Below, in pieces: positions 18,164 through 27,401 of a stretch of 27,638 nucleotides of DNA. The position numbers and the translations under genes are program-made. Numbering within the stretch: the stretch's first letter is position 1; each line of letters starts with the position of its first letter. Where the stretch lies: contig NZ_JAIQXV010000031.1 of the NCBI RefSeq assembly GCF_020166415.1, forward strand, positions 1-27,638, in the 5' to 3' direction. Under the pieces are notes generated by a model. It did no database searches and had not been told where the DNA came from. It saw nothing but the letters and a program-made list of their open reading frames with translations. Origin of the DNA: Deinococcus multiflagellatus (GTDB lineage Bacteria; Deinococcota; Deinococci; Deinococcales; Deinococcaceae).

Positions 18164-18888
18164 TTATGCAGAGCGCCACCCTGGACGACCGGCATCCAGT
18201 TCGGATACAGAGAAAGGAGGAGCAGAGTTCAACCACCGACCGGGAGCACTCTGGGTGGCAATGGCAATTATGATGTCTCGGTACTGGCCGGACCATACCC
18301 ACCAAGTCGATTGAAACAGTATGGCGTGGTACCAATGACATAGTGGCTGAGCAATTGCGTCTGTAAAATCGATCTGGTCGGGCGGTGTAAATAGTCCTTC
18401 GCCTGTGGCCTTAAGGACTGCTTCTTTGAGAGTCCAGAGCCTATAGCTCTGTCGCCGTGAAGGTTGGACAGCATCTTCCGCTCAGCCATGGTCAGTACGA
18501 TGGGCATGACTTCCCAATACGGAAATTCAGGGTTCAAGACCTCGAGATCAACCCCGACACGTCCTACGCGACTTACTCCGATTCCCACCATGGCGCCAGA
18601 GTGAGAAAGGTTGAAGTCCGGTGCGTTCGGAAGATCAATATAGGGGCGCGAGGCAGCATCCCGCGAAATTAGGATCTGTTCAGGGGAGCAATTGAGTTCA
18701 ACCGCAAGGGTGTCCCTCAATAGAGTCGGCCCACTCGTCCGCCAGGGACTTGGTGTGTGTGAACTGACTGGACTCGGCCGATACCTCCCAACCGCCCGCA
18801 CCCCCTCATTCTCCTGAAGGAGGAACTCGATGAGGTGAAGATTAATTGTGGCGGAGATGGGAAATTGGCGCTTTTCCAGACTAGGCAT
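18164..18888 (-). pseudogene. Sfp-type 4'-phosphopantetheinyl transferase with a frameshift
   Basis: Enzymes of this family transfer phosphopantetheine from CoA to the carrier-domain serine of NRPSs. In the first frame (numbered from TTG 18939) FNLSHS is at 109-114 and GVDLE at 129-133, holding the Mg-binding Asp and Glu. At about 18447-18450 the family match moves to another frame, which reads YRLWTLKEAVLKATGEGLFT and ends at a TAA (18164-18166). WTLKEA (18419-18436) supplies the third metal ligand and a conserved Lys, so the uncorrected product (stop near 18268) would lack them. Bridging the two frames gives about 240 aa, the normal length. ATG 18888 is the likeliest start. Either a pseudogene or a one-base sequence error. 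Confidence 0.85.
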
Positions 18889-19029
18889 CGGCTTGCCGCT
18901 TGCGTGGTGATAGGGGCTCAATGACCGGCGCACGCCCAAAACATCCGCCCTTGGCAGAGGTTATGCCTCGTGGAAAGGAAAGCATGTGCTGCGACCTTCG
19001 AGGCTGCTTGGTCCGAAGTTGGCGACTCT

Positions 19030-20295
19030 TCATCCTTCTGTGAGCGTGTGGGCAACTCGGGTTAGTCGTCTATGAAAGGCAACGGAGGATAGGAATACGG
19101 CCAGAAAGGCGAGCAGAAGGTAAGTGACACCGAGGCCGATATTTCCGAGCCAGGGACTGAAAATAACCAAACCTGCGGAAAACCAACGGGCAGCTTGAAA
19201 CACCATACCATTTACAGCCAGGTAGATGCCGCGACGCTCATCATCAATGAAGTCTGCCATTGCAGCCTGCCGTGTCGGTTCATATAATAGCTCGCCAATC
19301 GTGAGAATGACTGCTGCAGCCACCAGAATAAGAGGTGCGCTGGCATAAGCCAGAAGCGCGTAACCCAATCCGAATAGCAAGAATCCTATATACATTGCCA
19401 ACTTCACAGGAACGTTGCGAATTAAGTGCGAAAATGGAATACCTAAAAGAACAATGAGAAATGTGTTTACGAAGGTAATAAATCCAAATAGCTTGACTCC
19501 ATTTAGTTCAATACTTCGACCGTTCCAAAATGTTAAGTTTTGAATAGCCAGATCCTGCGCCAATCGTATAGAGAGATAATCATTACGTTGAAATTCAACG
19601 ATTAGGATAGATACACCGGCAGCCGTAAACCACATGAAAGGTGCATTTCGCGATGCACTGCGGTAACTTGCAATGAGCTGGCGTAGCTTACTTTCTCCTG
19701 CTATCACTTCGATCTTTGGGCGAAATTCGTCTTGAATGAGATACTTGTCCATAAGAAAAGTAACGAGAGACATTAAAAACAATCCAGTGAGGAGTAACAG
19801 AAAGTTATCAGCGAACAGCCAGGCACCGATGGTTGCGCCGAGCATGATCGAGAGATTAGTTGCCCAGTAGTTTATGGCGTACATGCTCTTTCGACTCTCA
19901 GGAGTACTGGCATCGATCAGAATTGCTTCTGCCGCGGGAGCGGAAAGCCCGCCAGCTACGCTGACAGCGAGCAGCAACACAAACGTGATCCAGACGGAGC
20001 CTTCCCAGCGACCCCACGGAGCGTTGGCCATGACGATACCCAGGAAAGCGAGCACCTTGACCGAATCACCTGCAAGCAGAACCCGCTTACGGCCCCATGT
20101 GTCTGCAAGATGTCCACCAAACAAGCTCGCTCCAAAGGACGTGGCGACGTGCATCATCAGGAAGGCACCAGCAATTTGCACGCCCACATACTTGGCGTAG
20201 TAGATAGCGAGGAAAGGGTAGATCATTGAACTGGACATCCTTCCTAGAAATGAGGTAAGGATGCGCACTCTAACGACGGGGGACATGCTCTCGAT
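19030..20295 (-). CDS. MFS efflux transporter, probably exporting the cluster's peptide
   Basis: The product is about 421 aa with twelve hydrophobic segments. Motif A of the major facilitator superfamily is clear near residues 61-72 (GGHLADTWGRKR) between helices 2 and 3. The frame is open upstream to 20466, but AAGGAAG seven bases before TTG 20295 favours that start; ATG 20286 is close behind. Codon usage is less GC-rich than in the jet genes. It lies on the same strand between NRPS-cluster genes, so export of a non-ribosomal peptide, or self-resistance, is inferred. Substrate cannot be read from the sequence. Confidence 0.82.
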   Translation of the reverse strand: MESMSPVVRVRILTSFLGRMSSSMIYPFLAIYYAKYVGVQIAGAFLMMHVATSFGASLFGGHLADTWGRKRVLLAGDSVKVLAFLGIVMANAPWGRWEGSVWITFVLLLAVSVAGGLSAPAAEAILIDASTPESRKSMYAINYWATNLSIMLGATIGAWLFADNFLLLLTGLFLMSLVTFLMDKYLIQDEFRPKIEVIAGESKLRQLIASYRSASRNAPFMWFTAAGVSILIVEFQRNDYLSIRLAQDLAIQNLTFWNGRSIELNGVKLFGFITFVNTFLIVLLGIPFSHLIRNVPVKLAMYIGFLLFGLGYALLAYASAPLILVAAAVILTIGELLYEPTRQAAMADFIDDERRGIYLAVNGMVFQAARWFSAGLVIFSPWLGNIGLGVTYLLLAFLAVFLSSVAFHRRLTRVAHTLTEG

Positions 20296-20852
20296 CAAGA
20301 TGGTTCTTCCTTTCTGCGTTGTGGTGGGGAAGTGAGTAGGACGGTGCCAACCTGTGTCATTTCGCGCTCGGCAGTTGGTCTGGCTCTGTAGCATAGCCGG
20401 AATGAAACAGTGTTCCGTACGAATTTGACCGAAGTGCGGCTTCATGATGAGCGTGTGGAACTGCACAAGGTGGGGCCCGGGCTGAGCGAATTAATTGGTC
20501 GCACGACGCAGTCATGAAAGTGGTCTCATAGGCACAGGATTGCAGTAAGTCGGGCTCCGATATCAAAGAGAGACAAAAAGGGGTGTCTTCTACTGCTTGG
20601 TTCCTTGTAAGAGAATTGAGTGTCCAATTAGAAAAGAACTACAGCGAGGTGCAAAATGACCCGTTAGTGGTTTTATTTTAATGTACACCGGAGATGAACC
20701 GAATCAAATCGACTATGGTGAGGTGAAAAGGAGATAGGAGCGCGAATGCTATATATCGTAATTCCAGTAAAGGGATTGTGACAGCTCAGCACGAGATCTG
20801 CCCATGCCGAACTGTCACCCTCTGGTACCCAAGTGGAACATCCGTTTCCCAT
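20296..20852. other. AT-richer intergenic region with one mini-ORF
   Basis: About 550 bp lies between the MFS gene and the small membrane-protein pseudogene. On the plus strand AAAAGGAGATAGGAG precedes ATG 20746, which opens an 11-codon frame MLYIVIPVKGL ending at 20781. The ribosome site is strong, but the peptide has no continuation in any frame. It may be the leftover start of a lost gene. Nothing else convincing is present. Confidence 0.35.
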
Positions 20853-21224
20853 TTAGGAGAGAATTTTGACTCCTGTCCCAACGATGAGGCATGCCAGTGC
20901 AACGATATCGAACGGTGCAACGCGCCTGAGTTGAGTATTGTAACGGGAGAACGGCCAGACCAGTTAGAGGAAAGAGAGCACACTGATCAACCCGGCAACA
21001 AACGCGATGGTCTGTACTTTTGGCACAAAGGCTGCATAACCTAGAAACACACCTAACATCCCGAAAAGGACCGCTCGGTGCCGCATCAGGACCAACAAAT
21101 TAGGCTCGGTAAAGCTAAGGCCATACAGCTTGATCAGCTGCTGGGAACTCAACACACCAACCAATGGCAAGAGATAAATAAAAGCCACGACGAGGAGCAT
21201 TGTTGAAACGATGTAGTCATTCAT
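20853..21224 (-). pseudogene. Small membrane protein with an in-frame premature stop
   Basis: From ATG 21224 the frame encodes MNDYIVSTMLLVVAFIYLLP and further hydrophobic segments including NLLVLMRHRAVLFGMLGVF. This resembles a small family of about 130-aa membrane proteins sometimes annotated as phosphopantetheine adenylyltransferase. A TAA at 20964-20966 ends it after SVLSFL. The same frame then continues with SRYNTQLRRV, PFDIVALACL and a second stop at 20853, which restores the usual length and the YN.QL..V motif. A single nonsense change, or a sequence error, is the simplest reading. Function is unknown. Confidence 0.65.
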
Positions 21225-21265
21225 TACTGACCTAACCTGCATCTCAAGCAGTTTTCTTTTCTCAT
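21224..21265 (-). CDS. Possible 13-codon leader peptide coupled to the small membrane protein
   Basis: GAAGGAGG lies eight bases before ATG 21265, which encodes MRKENCLRCRLGQ. Its stop overlaps the next start as TAATG (21222-21226). The ribosome site is the best in the region. The peptide may serve only to load ribosomes for the downstream frame. Chance cannot be excluded. Confidence 0.35.
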   Translation of the reverse strand: MRKENCLRCRLGQ

Positions 21266-21333
21266 CTTATATGCCTCCTTCAGCGCAAGAAAACGGATGG
21301 AAGAATATTGCCCATAAAGATCCGACATAGTGA

Positions 21334-21570
21334 TCAATCAGCACGAATTTGGCCTTCACGTGCTATCGCTACTTGCATGGCGATCAGGAAACCTCCATCG
21401 CAGGGATCTTCTGCACCACGGCCCATCATCAGAACGCAGGCTGTTCGAAGAATCAACAAGATCGCGTCGAGGATCGGGCGACTTGGAACGCGGGGGCGAC
21501 TTTTGCCATCCGGACAGCGCGGTGGTTCACGGAAGGAGGGTACGACCAAGTGCCACTGTAGATCGGTCAT
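21334..21570 (-). pseudogene. N-terminal remnant of an IS5-family transposase
   Basis: From ATG 21570 the frame reads MTDLQWHLVVPSFREPPR and then RPRVPSRPILDAILLILRTA, matching the opening of IS5-family transposases (TDEQW...P.LP, R.ILDAILYVLRTGC). The expected W-R-LP segment and the DDE core are missing and the frame decays to a stop. It sits between the serine hydrolase and the small membrane protein, interrupting the NRPS cluster. Confidence 0.65.
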
Positions 21571-21589
21571 GCTGCTGGGGATGCATGGA

Positions 21590-21619
21590 CATGGGAAGGG
21601 GCCCGGGTCCCTTCCCATG
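21590..21619 (-). repeat. Hairpin downstream of the serine hydrolase gene
   Basis: An 11-bp stem (CATGGGAAGGG paired with CCCTTCCCATG) surrounds the 8-nt GCCCGGGT, which is nearly self-complementary. It lies 71-100 nt after the hydrolase stop and just before the IS5 remnant start. It may be a transcription terminator without a T-tract, or an element end. Confidence 0.5.
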
Positions 21620-21689
21620 CGTTATTGGAATGGGTTCTATCGACGGTGACATCCTGCGAAGCCCTTCCTGTCTTGTTGGAGCGCTCGCT

Positions 21690-22766
21690 TCACTGCAGCG
21701 GGGTTTCCTGCCATTTGCTAAACACCTCTTGACGCAGGGCTCGCATGGCTTGAGGATCTCCTCGCTTGGGATGGACACGGTTGGACAGGAGAACCAAGTA
21801 TTCATTGCGGCCAAAATCCAACCACAGACTCGTGCCGGTAAATCCAAGATGACCCCAGACATTTCCGGAGGGGTTCCAATCCTCGTAACTCTCCCAGGCG
21901 AGGCCACGGCTGACACCGAGCTGCTTGGTGTGGTCGGTGAACGTCAGGGCTGAGACCTCGTGCCCACCGACCACGGCGCTCCGGGTGAGAACGGCGCTGG
22001 CAAACCTGGACAAGTCGCGTGTCGTCGAAAACGCTCCGGCATGTCCCGCCACACCGCCGAGCCACGCCGCACTTTCATCGTGAACGGAACCCTTCAGACA
22101 TGTCCCATCCCGTTCTTCCGTGGAGGCAATGCGTGCCAGAACCGACCCATCAGGGTTGAAGGTGGTGTCCGGCATATCAAGCGGTTTCCACACGTACTCT
22201 TTACAGGCTCTCTCTAATGGCATCCCTAATACCTGTTCAAGAATGAAGCCGAGCAGGATAAATGGCCGGTTGGAGTACGAGACCCGACTGCCTGGTATCC
22301 ATTCAAGTTTCTCGTTCACCAGCCTTTCCCGGATGGTCGCAGCGTTCCTCGGATACTGTGATAACCAAGTTGCCTGCATCAATCCCGAAGTGTGGGTAAG
22401 GAGCTGTTGAATAGTGATTGGGGCCGCTGGAGCCTGAGCAGATTCAGGGATTAGGTCCCCAACGGTCTGCGTCAACTGCAATGCGCCGCTCTGCAACGCT
22501 TGAGCCACGAGCGGCCACGTTGCAACCACTTTGGTGAGGGAAGCGATGTCGTAGATCGTCGAGTTTTGTGCTTCCACACGTGTAGGAACGACCTCTGCAT
22601 ATCCCACAGCCCGATCAAGAAGAAACCGATTTGGTGAACCCCAGATGATCGCAGCTCCCGGAATGACCTGTTCGTTTATGCCACGTTTTAATGCGTCGAC
22701 CATCGCCTCGGCCTTTCCCTCCACAACTACGCTATGGCTTTCGGAAGAAAGTGGACTAATGTGCAT
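21690..22766 (-). CDS. Beta-lactamase/PBP-fold serine hydrolase, candidate NRPS off-loading cyclase
   Basis: An S12-type serine hydrolase, 358 aa from ATG 22766. The frame is open to 22841, and TTG 22805 has a good AAGGAAGG site, so the start is uncertain. Numbering from 22841, the catalytic S-x-x-K is SLTK (101-104), the Y-x-N motif is YSN (189-191), and the C-terminal triad equivalent is HLGFTG. There is no signal peptide or membrane anchor. The gene follows the stop of an NRPS that ends in an epimerisation domain. That is the setting of PBP-type thioesterases (SurE class), which release and cyclise peptides with a D-residue at the C-terminus. SurE's lipocalin domain is absent. Alternatives are an EstB-like esterase or a D-aminopeptidase. 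Confidence 0.8.
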   Translation of the reverse strand: MHISPLSSESHSVVVEGKAEAMVDALKRGINEQVIPGAAIIWGSPNRFLLDRAVGYAEVVPTRVEAQNSTIYDIASLTKVVATWPLVAQALQSGALQLTQTVGDLIPESAQAPAAPITIQQLLTHTSGLMQATWLSQYPRNAATIRERLVNEKLEWIPGSRVSYSNRPFILLGFILEQVLGMPLERACKEYVWKPLDMPDTTFNPDGSVLARIASTEERDGTCLKGSVHDESAAWLGGVAGHAGAFSTTRDLSRFASAVLTRSAVVGGHEVSALTFTDHTKQLGVSRGLAWESYEDWNPSGNVWGHLGFTGTSLWLDFGRNEYLVLLSNRVHPKRGDPQAMRALRQEVFSKWQETPLQ

Positions 22767-22818
22767 GTCGGCATCATAGGGCAAAGCCAACCCCCACTCA
22801 CCCAAAACCACCTTCCTT

Positions 22819-25800
22819 TCAAACGCTTGTGGCCGTTTCAACTACGACACGTTCAAGAATCGCTCGTAGGTGAGATACATGCCGTTCAGCAAACTCTTCT
22901 ATTGTCCGGCGGTGCCACACGGCCTCGTTATAGGACCAGGTGAGCTGTAGTCGTCCAGTGTCTGCCGACAGCTCGCCCCCAATGTTGAAGCGGGGGAATT
23001 TAGCGCCTGGGGAGGGGGGACGCGGCACCGTTTCATCCGCTTCTTTGAAAAGCGTGGATGATACCCCGCCGCCGCTGGCGCCGTAGTAATTGATGAGAAA
23101 GGTGCATGGGTAAAGCTCGTTCAGCAACTGTCTGTACCGTGGGTCATGCGCTCGACGCTGGAGCGCGTGGTAGCCCATGCCATTTTTCGGCACGTTGCGT
23201 AACTGCTGCAGAATGGAATCAAATCGTGCCCGTTGGCCTGCAGGAGGGAGTGAAAGGTACACTGGGTAGTGGTATGCCAACCAACCAATCGTTCTAGAGA
23301 GGTCGATGCGGGTGAACTGAGGAATTCGGCCATTGGTCATGAGCCGCACAATCAGTTGATTCTGCCCAGTCCATTCTGCAAATGATTCTGCGAGCGCGGC
23401 AACAATGAGCTCTTCAGGGCGGAAGCCCAACCCCAGTGCTTGCCGGAAAAGGGAACTGTCTAACTCGGACAAATTTCTGGACAGGACAACATGGATATCT
23501 TCCCGAATTTCACCTTCTATATCCCTGGGCAAGGCGGGTACGCTCGCCCAGGGGAAGGTGCTCCAATACGATTCTGCTTCCAACGACACCTGCTCAGACT
23601 GTGCATAAGCTTCGAAGGTCTGGCACCACTCCGCATATGTGGCACTCCCAGAAGCGACGTTCATCGCTCGATCAAACGCCAGTGATTCGTAAATCTCCTC
23701 AAAGTCGGCAAGAAAGACGGACCAGGAAACCAGATCAAAGATGAGGTGGTGACCGATCACGACGAGTCTTGAGGTGCGGTCGTCCCCAACATCCAACTGG
23801 ACCACTTTGAAAAGTGGTGTGTTCTCGAGCTGAGGGGCGTTGAAAAGGGCGTGAACCAATGTACTGATCTCATCCTGGGCATTCCACGTCGTTCGGTGCT
23901 CGGTCACATCGTCCAAAGAGAGATCACACACTTCCTGTATCCAGGCGCCGTCCCGCCTAAAGTGCCTGACACGCAGCGCATCGTGACGCTGTGCGAGGAT
24001 TTCAACGACACGGCGCACCATCTCAAAGTCGAGGGGGGCTGCAGTTGTCAGGACCTTTACAGTGAGGAATGCGGCATGTGCCTGAGGAAAGCGCCGCTCG
24101 ATGTAGTTCGTCTGCTGGGGCAACAGCTCGAGCGGCCCTGCGGGACTCGTCAACTTGTTGTTAACTGGAATTGAAACCTGACTGCACAGATGGACTAACT
24201 CCTGGACGGAAGGGGCAGTATAAAGATCTAGAGGGGTAATGGAGAGCCCACGCTGCCGGGCAAGCGCGACCACACGTATCACGCTGAGTGAGTCTCCACC
24301 AGCATCGAAAAAATTATCCGTCGTTCCTACTGTGGCCGTGCCCAGCACCTGCTGGAACACAGTCAGCCACGCCCGTTCCTCGTCGTTCCTGGGAGGTGCT
24401 CCCAGGATGCGGCTAACTCGTTGCCGTGCCACTGGTAGCCGTTTAAGGTCAATCTTTCCATTGCCGTTCAAGGGGAAGTGTTCAAGAAATTCGTAGACCG
24501 TTGGCCGCATTATCCGGATCAACTTTGGCGCCAGGAACAGTTCCAGTTCCTCCGGAGTGATTGGCGTGTCTCCATCTATCTGGACATATGCGGCGAGAAC
24601 TGGCCTGTCTGAAGCTTCTGGGTCTCCCCGCTGAAGGGTTACGACTGCCTTGTAGATACCGGGATGGCCTTCAAGAACTCGTTCAATTTCTCCCAACTCC
24701 ACACGATTACCGTGAAGTTTGACTTGGCGATCAAGACGACCTAGCAGTTCCAGTTCTCCGTCCATCCGAAACCTTGCGCTATCGCCAGTACGGTACAGCA
24801 TCCCTGCCGCAAATGGATTGGCCATGAAGGATGACGGTTTTGAACCAGAGGTTGCCAAGTAGCCAGCGGAGACGCCGGGACCACCGATGCACAATTCACC
24901 ACGAGTGCCAGGCGGCACGAGACGTTGGTGGTCATCCAGGATATACACCAGGGTGTTGGTGAGTGGACGCCCGATCGGTACAGCTCCTGTCAGCATTGAA
25001 CTTTCTGGAACAGGATACAGAACGCTGTCGATCGTGGTTTCCGTCAATCCGTAGGAGTTGAACACACGGCTGCCAGCAGGCAAGCAGGCAAGGACATCCT
25101 GGACTTCCCTGACACTCCATGCATCGGAGCCACAGGCGACCACCAGTGGCTTGGGGAACGCCCTGTTCTCATGCTGCATATAAGCGCAGAGTTCCCTTAA
25201 TACTGAAGGAACGAACTCTGCGAATGTAATACCTTCGTTGCTTATCACATCTGCGAGTTTTGCCGGATCGAGCAAATATTCACGTGAACATACAATCAGA
25301 GTGCCCCCGAAGCAGAGCGCCCGCATGCAGTCACCGATGAATACATCAAAACCGAACGCAGCCATCTGAAGGTGAACATGGGGGGTTTCCGAAAGGCAGT
25401 ACGCCTCGTCCCACGCTGCCGTTACGCTATCCAAGTTGGCATGTGTGACCTGCACCCCTTTGGGTTGACCTGTGGAACCGGAAGTAAAAATGAGGTAGGC
25501 GAGGCTCTCGGCTTCCGGGAAAGCCAGCTTGTCTAATGACCCGCTCAATGGGGGTATGTTCTCAACGATAACGGTGGGTCCCGAGAGTTCGAACTCTGGG
25601 AGGCGCTGGTTGCTACAAAGGACAGCTTCTGGCCGGACAGCGTTTAGGATTGCAGAAATGCGTTCTTCCGGGAGCGTCGGATCCAAACACACGAATGGGT
25701 AACCGGCAAACTGGCATGCCAGCATTGCAACGACCGCTTCCGGCGATTTGTCGAAGTAAAGAGCAATGCTCGCGCCTGGGGACAGGTGCAGGCCATGTAA

Positions 25801-27342
25801 ACCCCGAATGAGGCCTTGAGCTTGACGACCAACAGCATCGTACGTCAACGTCCGTTGCCCCTCCCGAATTGCCACATGGGAAGCAAACCGCGTGAAATTA
25901 TCTGCAATGCGTTTTGTTACGCGTTGTGCGGGCCCACGCAGCTGTGCGGCGCCACTCCAGACGTCTAGCAGCAGAGTTCTCTGTTCGTCAGCTAGTTCGT
26001 CAAGCTCCCCCACCATTACATGCAAGATGTCCGGCAGAGCCCGGACCATGGCAAGAAAGTTCTCGACAAATCGGGTGATTTCGATGTCTCGGTACAAGTC
26101 GGTCGCATATTCAAACTCGAAGTGACACGATTCACCTCTGACCTTCACTGTGCAGCTCAAGTCGAATTTTGAATAGTTAAACGGAATCGGAAGATGTTCG
26201 ATCTGTGTCTCTTCCGACAACTGATGTTGATCATCCAGATAATGCAGGTCGAAAACCGTTTGAAAGATCGGGTGGTGCGACGGTGAGCGCTCTGGCTTCA
26301 AGCTGCGGACTATATCTTCAAATGCTACGGCGGCGTGCTCGGCAGCGGCGAACACACCGTCCGTTACTTCCTTGAGCAGCTCCGCAACCGTCATGTCGCT
26401 TTTCAAGCGCGTCCGCAAGGGAAGGGTATTGATGAAATAGCCCATGGTTCGGTCGATGTCCGTGTGCGCGCGGGTGTCAAACGGCACGCCGATCACTAGG
26501 TCAGATTGCTGAGCAGCACGCGCAAGCACGAGCTGAAACGCGAGTAACAGCACGCAGAACAGGGAGGTACCCTGCTCTTCGGCGATAGTCTTCAGAAGCT
26601 TTATCAGTTCGTCAGGTACCTCGTAGGCAACAGTTTTCCCGTTCAGCGACGGCGGCGAGGGTCGCTGGCACTGATGCGGAAGTGACGTATACGGCTCGGC
26701 CCCCTGAAGCCCAGCAGTCCAAAACGGCAGATGAGTCTGGAGTGCCTCCAGATAAGTCGCCCGGTGTTGCAGAGCGAAGTCCAGATAGCTTTTATGCCAC
26801 ACATGCCTGGCGCTGCCTTCAGCAGCAGCGTATTCCGTCTTCACCTCGTCGAGGAACAACTGCACAGATGTCCCGTCGAAGAAGATGTGATGGATCAGGC
26901 CGAGGAGGACGTGAGTCTGCCCATCAGTGATCAGGTGGACACTCAGCGCATTACCCTCATGGATGTCCCGTCCCTGCTTTAACTTCTGGTCAGCATATTC
27001 AAGGGCAAATGTTTGCAGCTGCAAAGACGTAGAAGGAGGTCGATGCGTCACTTGGAGGGTGAATGTCGAGTTCGCCGATAGCACCTGCTTGGGCTCTTCC
27101 CCGTCAACAATATGTGCTCGGAGGATAGGATGGCGCTCAGCCACCCGATCAAGTGACCGCGACAACCGGGGGATGTCGAGGGGACCAAGGATCAGAAATG
27201 CGAACGGAAGCGTGTATGCACTGTTGACATCTTCAGTCTGACTAAGAATCCATAGGGACTCCTGCATCCGGGTTAATGGGGCTTCTTGGCAGTGTTGAAG
27301 GCGTTGCTTGAGTTTGGTTTTAAGAAGTTCACGTGCATTCAT
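22819..27342 (-). CDS. Non-ribosomal peptide synthetase, single module C-A-T-E
   Basis: The product is 1507 aa from ATG 27342. Condensation domain at about 20-460 with HHIFFDG (151-157). Adenylation domain at about 475-970 with YLIFTSGSTGQPKG (616-629) and Lys963 in NGKID. Carrier domain with the phosphopantetheine Ser1018 in AGGDS. Epimerisation domain at about 1070-1500 with HHLIFDLVSW (1198-1207). Aligned by eye to GrsA, the specificity residues are D666 V667 G670 E709 V735 C737 S763 I771 D772 K963. This is close to the ornithine code DVGEIGSIDK, so a basic residue, probably ornithine, turned to D, is predicted. No thioesterase domain is fused; the next gene may do that. GC is visibly below the jet genes. 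Confidence 0.93.
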   Translation of the reverse strand: MNARELLKTKLKQRLQHCQEAPLTRMQESLWILSQTEDVNSAYTLPFAFLILGPLDIPRLSRSLDRVAERHPILRAHIVDGEEPKQVLSANSTFTLQVTHRPPSTSLQLQTFALEYADQKLKQGRDIHEGNALSVHLITDGQTHVLLGLIHHIFFDGTSVQLFLDEVKTEYAAAEGSARHVWHKSYLDFALQHRATYLEALQTHLPFWTAGLQGAEPYTSLPHQCQRPSPPSLNGKTVAYEVPDELIKLLKTIAEEQGTSLFCVLLLAFQLVLARAAQQSDLVIGVPFDTRAHTDIDRTMGYFINTLPLRTRLKSDMTVAELLKEVTDGVFAAAEHAAVAFEDIVRSLKPERSPSHHPIFQTVFDLHYLDDQHQLSEETQIEHLPIPFNYSKFDLSCTVKVRGESCHFEFEYATDLYRDIEITRFVENFLAMVRALPDILHVMVGELDELADEQRTLLLDVWSGAAQLRGPAQRVTKRIADNFTRFASHVAIREGQRTLTYDAVGRQAQGLIRGLHGLHLSPGASIALYFDKSPEAVVAMLACQFAGYPFVCLDPTLPEERISAILNAVRPEAVLCSNQRLPEFELSGPTVIVENIPPLSGSLDKLAFPEAESLAYLIFTSGSTGQPKGVQVTHANLDSVTAAWDEAYCLSETPHVHLQMAAFGFDVFIGDCMRALCFGGTLIVCSREYLLDPAKLADVISNEGITFAEFVPSVLRELCAYMQHENRAFPKPLVVACGSDAWSVREVQDVLACLPAGSRVFNSYGLTETTIDSVLYPVPESSMLTGAVPIGRPLTNTLVYILDDHQRLVPPGTRGELCIGGPGVSAGYLATSGSKPSSFMANPFAAGMLYRTGDSARFRMDGELELLGRLDRQVKLHGNRVELGEIERVLEGHPGIYKAVVTLQRGDPEASDRPVLAAYVQIDGDTPITPEELELFLAPKLIRIMRPTVYEFLEHFPLNGNGKIDLKRLPVARQRVSRILGAPPRNDEERAWLTVFQQVLGTATVGTTDNFFDAGGDSLSVIRVVALARQRGLSITPLDLYTAPSVQELVHLCSQVSIPVNNKLTSPAGPLELLPQQTNYIERRFPQAHAAFLTVKVLTTAAPLDFEMVRRVVEILAQRHDALRVRHFRRDGAWIQEVCDLSLDDVTEHRTTWNAQDEISTLVHALFNAPQLENTPLFKVVQLDVGDDRTSRLVVIGHHLIFDLVSWSVFLADFEEIYESLAFDRAMNVASGSATYAEWCQTFEAYAQSEQVSLEAESYWSTFPWASVPALPRDIEGEIREDIHVVLSRNLSELDSSLFRQALGLGFRPEELIVAALAESFAEWTGQNQLIVRLMTNGRIPQFTRIDLSRTIGWLAYHYPVYLSLPPAGQRARFDSILQQLRNVPKNGMGYHALQRRAHDPRYRQLLNELYPCTFLINYYGASGGGVSSTLFKEADETVPRPPSPGAKFPRFNIGGELSADTGRLQLTWSYNEAVWHRRTIEEFAERHVSHLRAILERVVVETATSV

Positions 27343-27401
27343 GACGAGTAATCACCATCGAGAGAAGTAGGCGGCGAACTAAGCAAATGAGAAGCTCGAC
27401 A

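Noticed and set aside
20296..20466. N-terminal extension of the MFS transporter
   Set aside because: The residues are polar and unlike an MFS N-terminus, and a ribosome site favours TTG 20295 or ATG 20286.
21330..21953. 207-codon plus-strand frame
   Set aside because: It overlaps the IS5 remnant and the serine hydrolase in antisense and has no recognisable domain.
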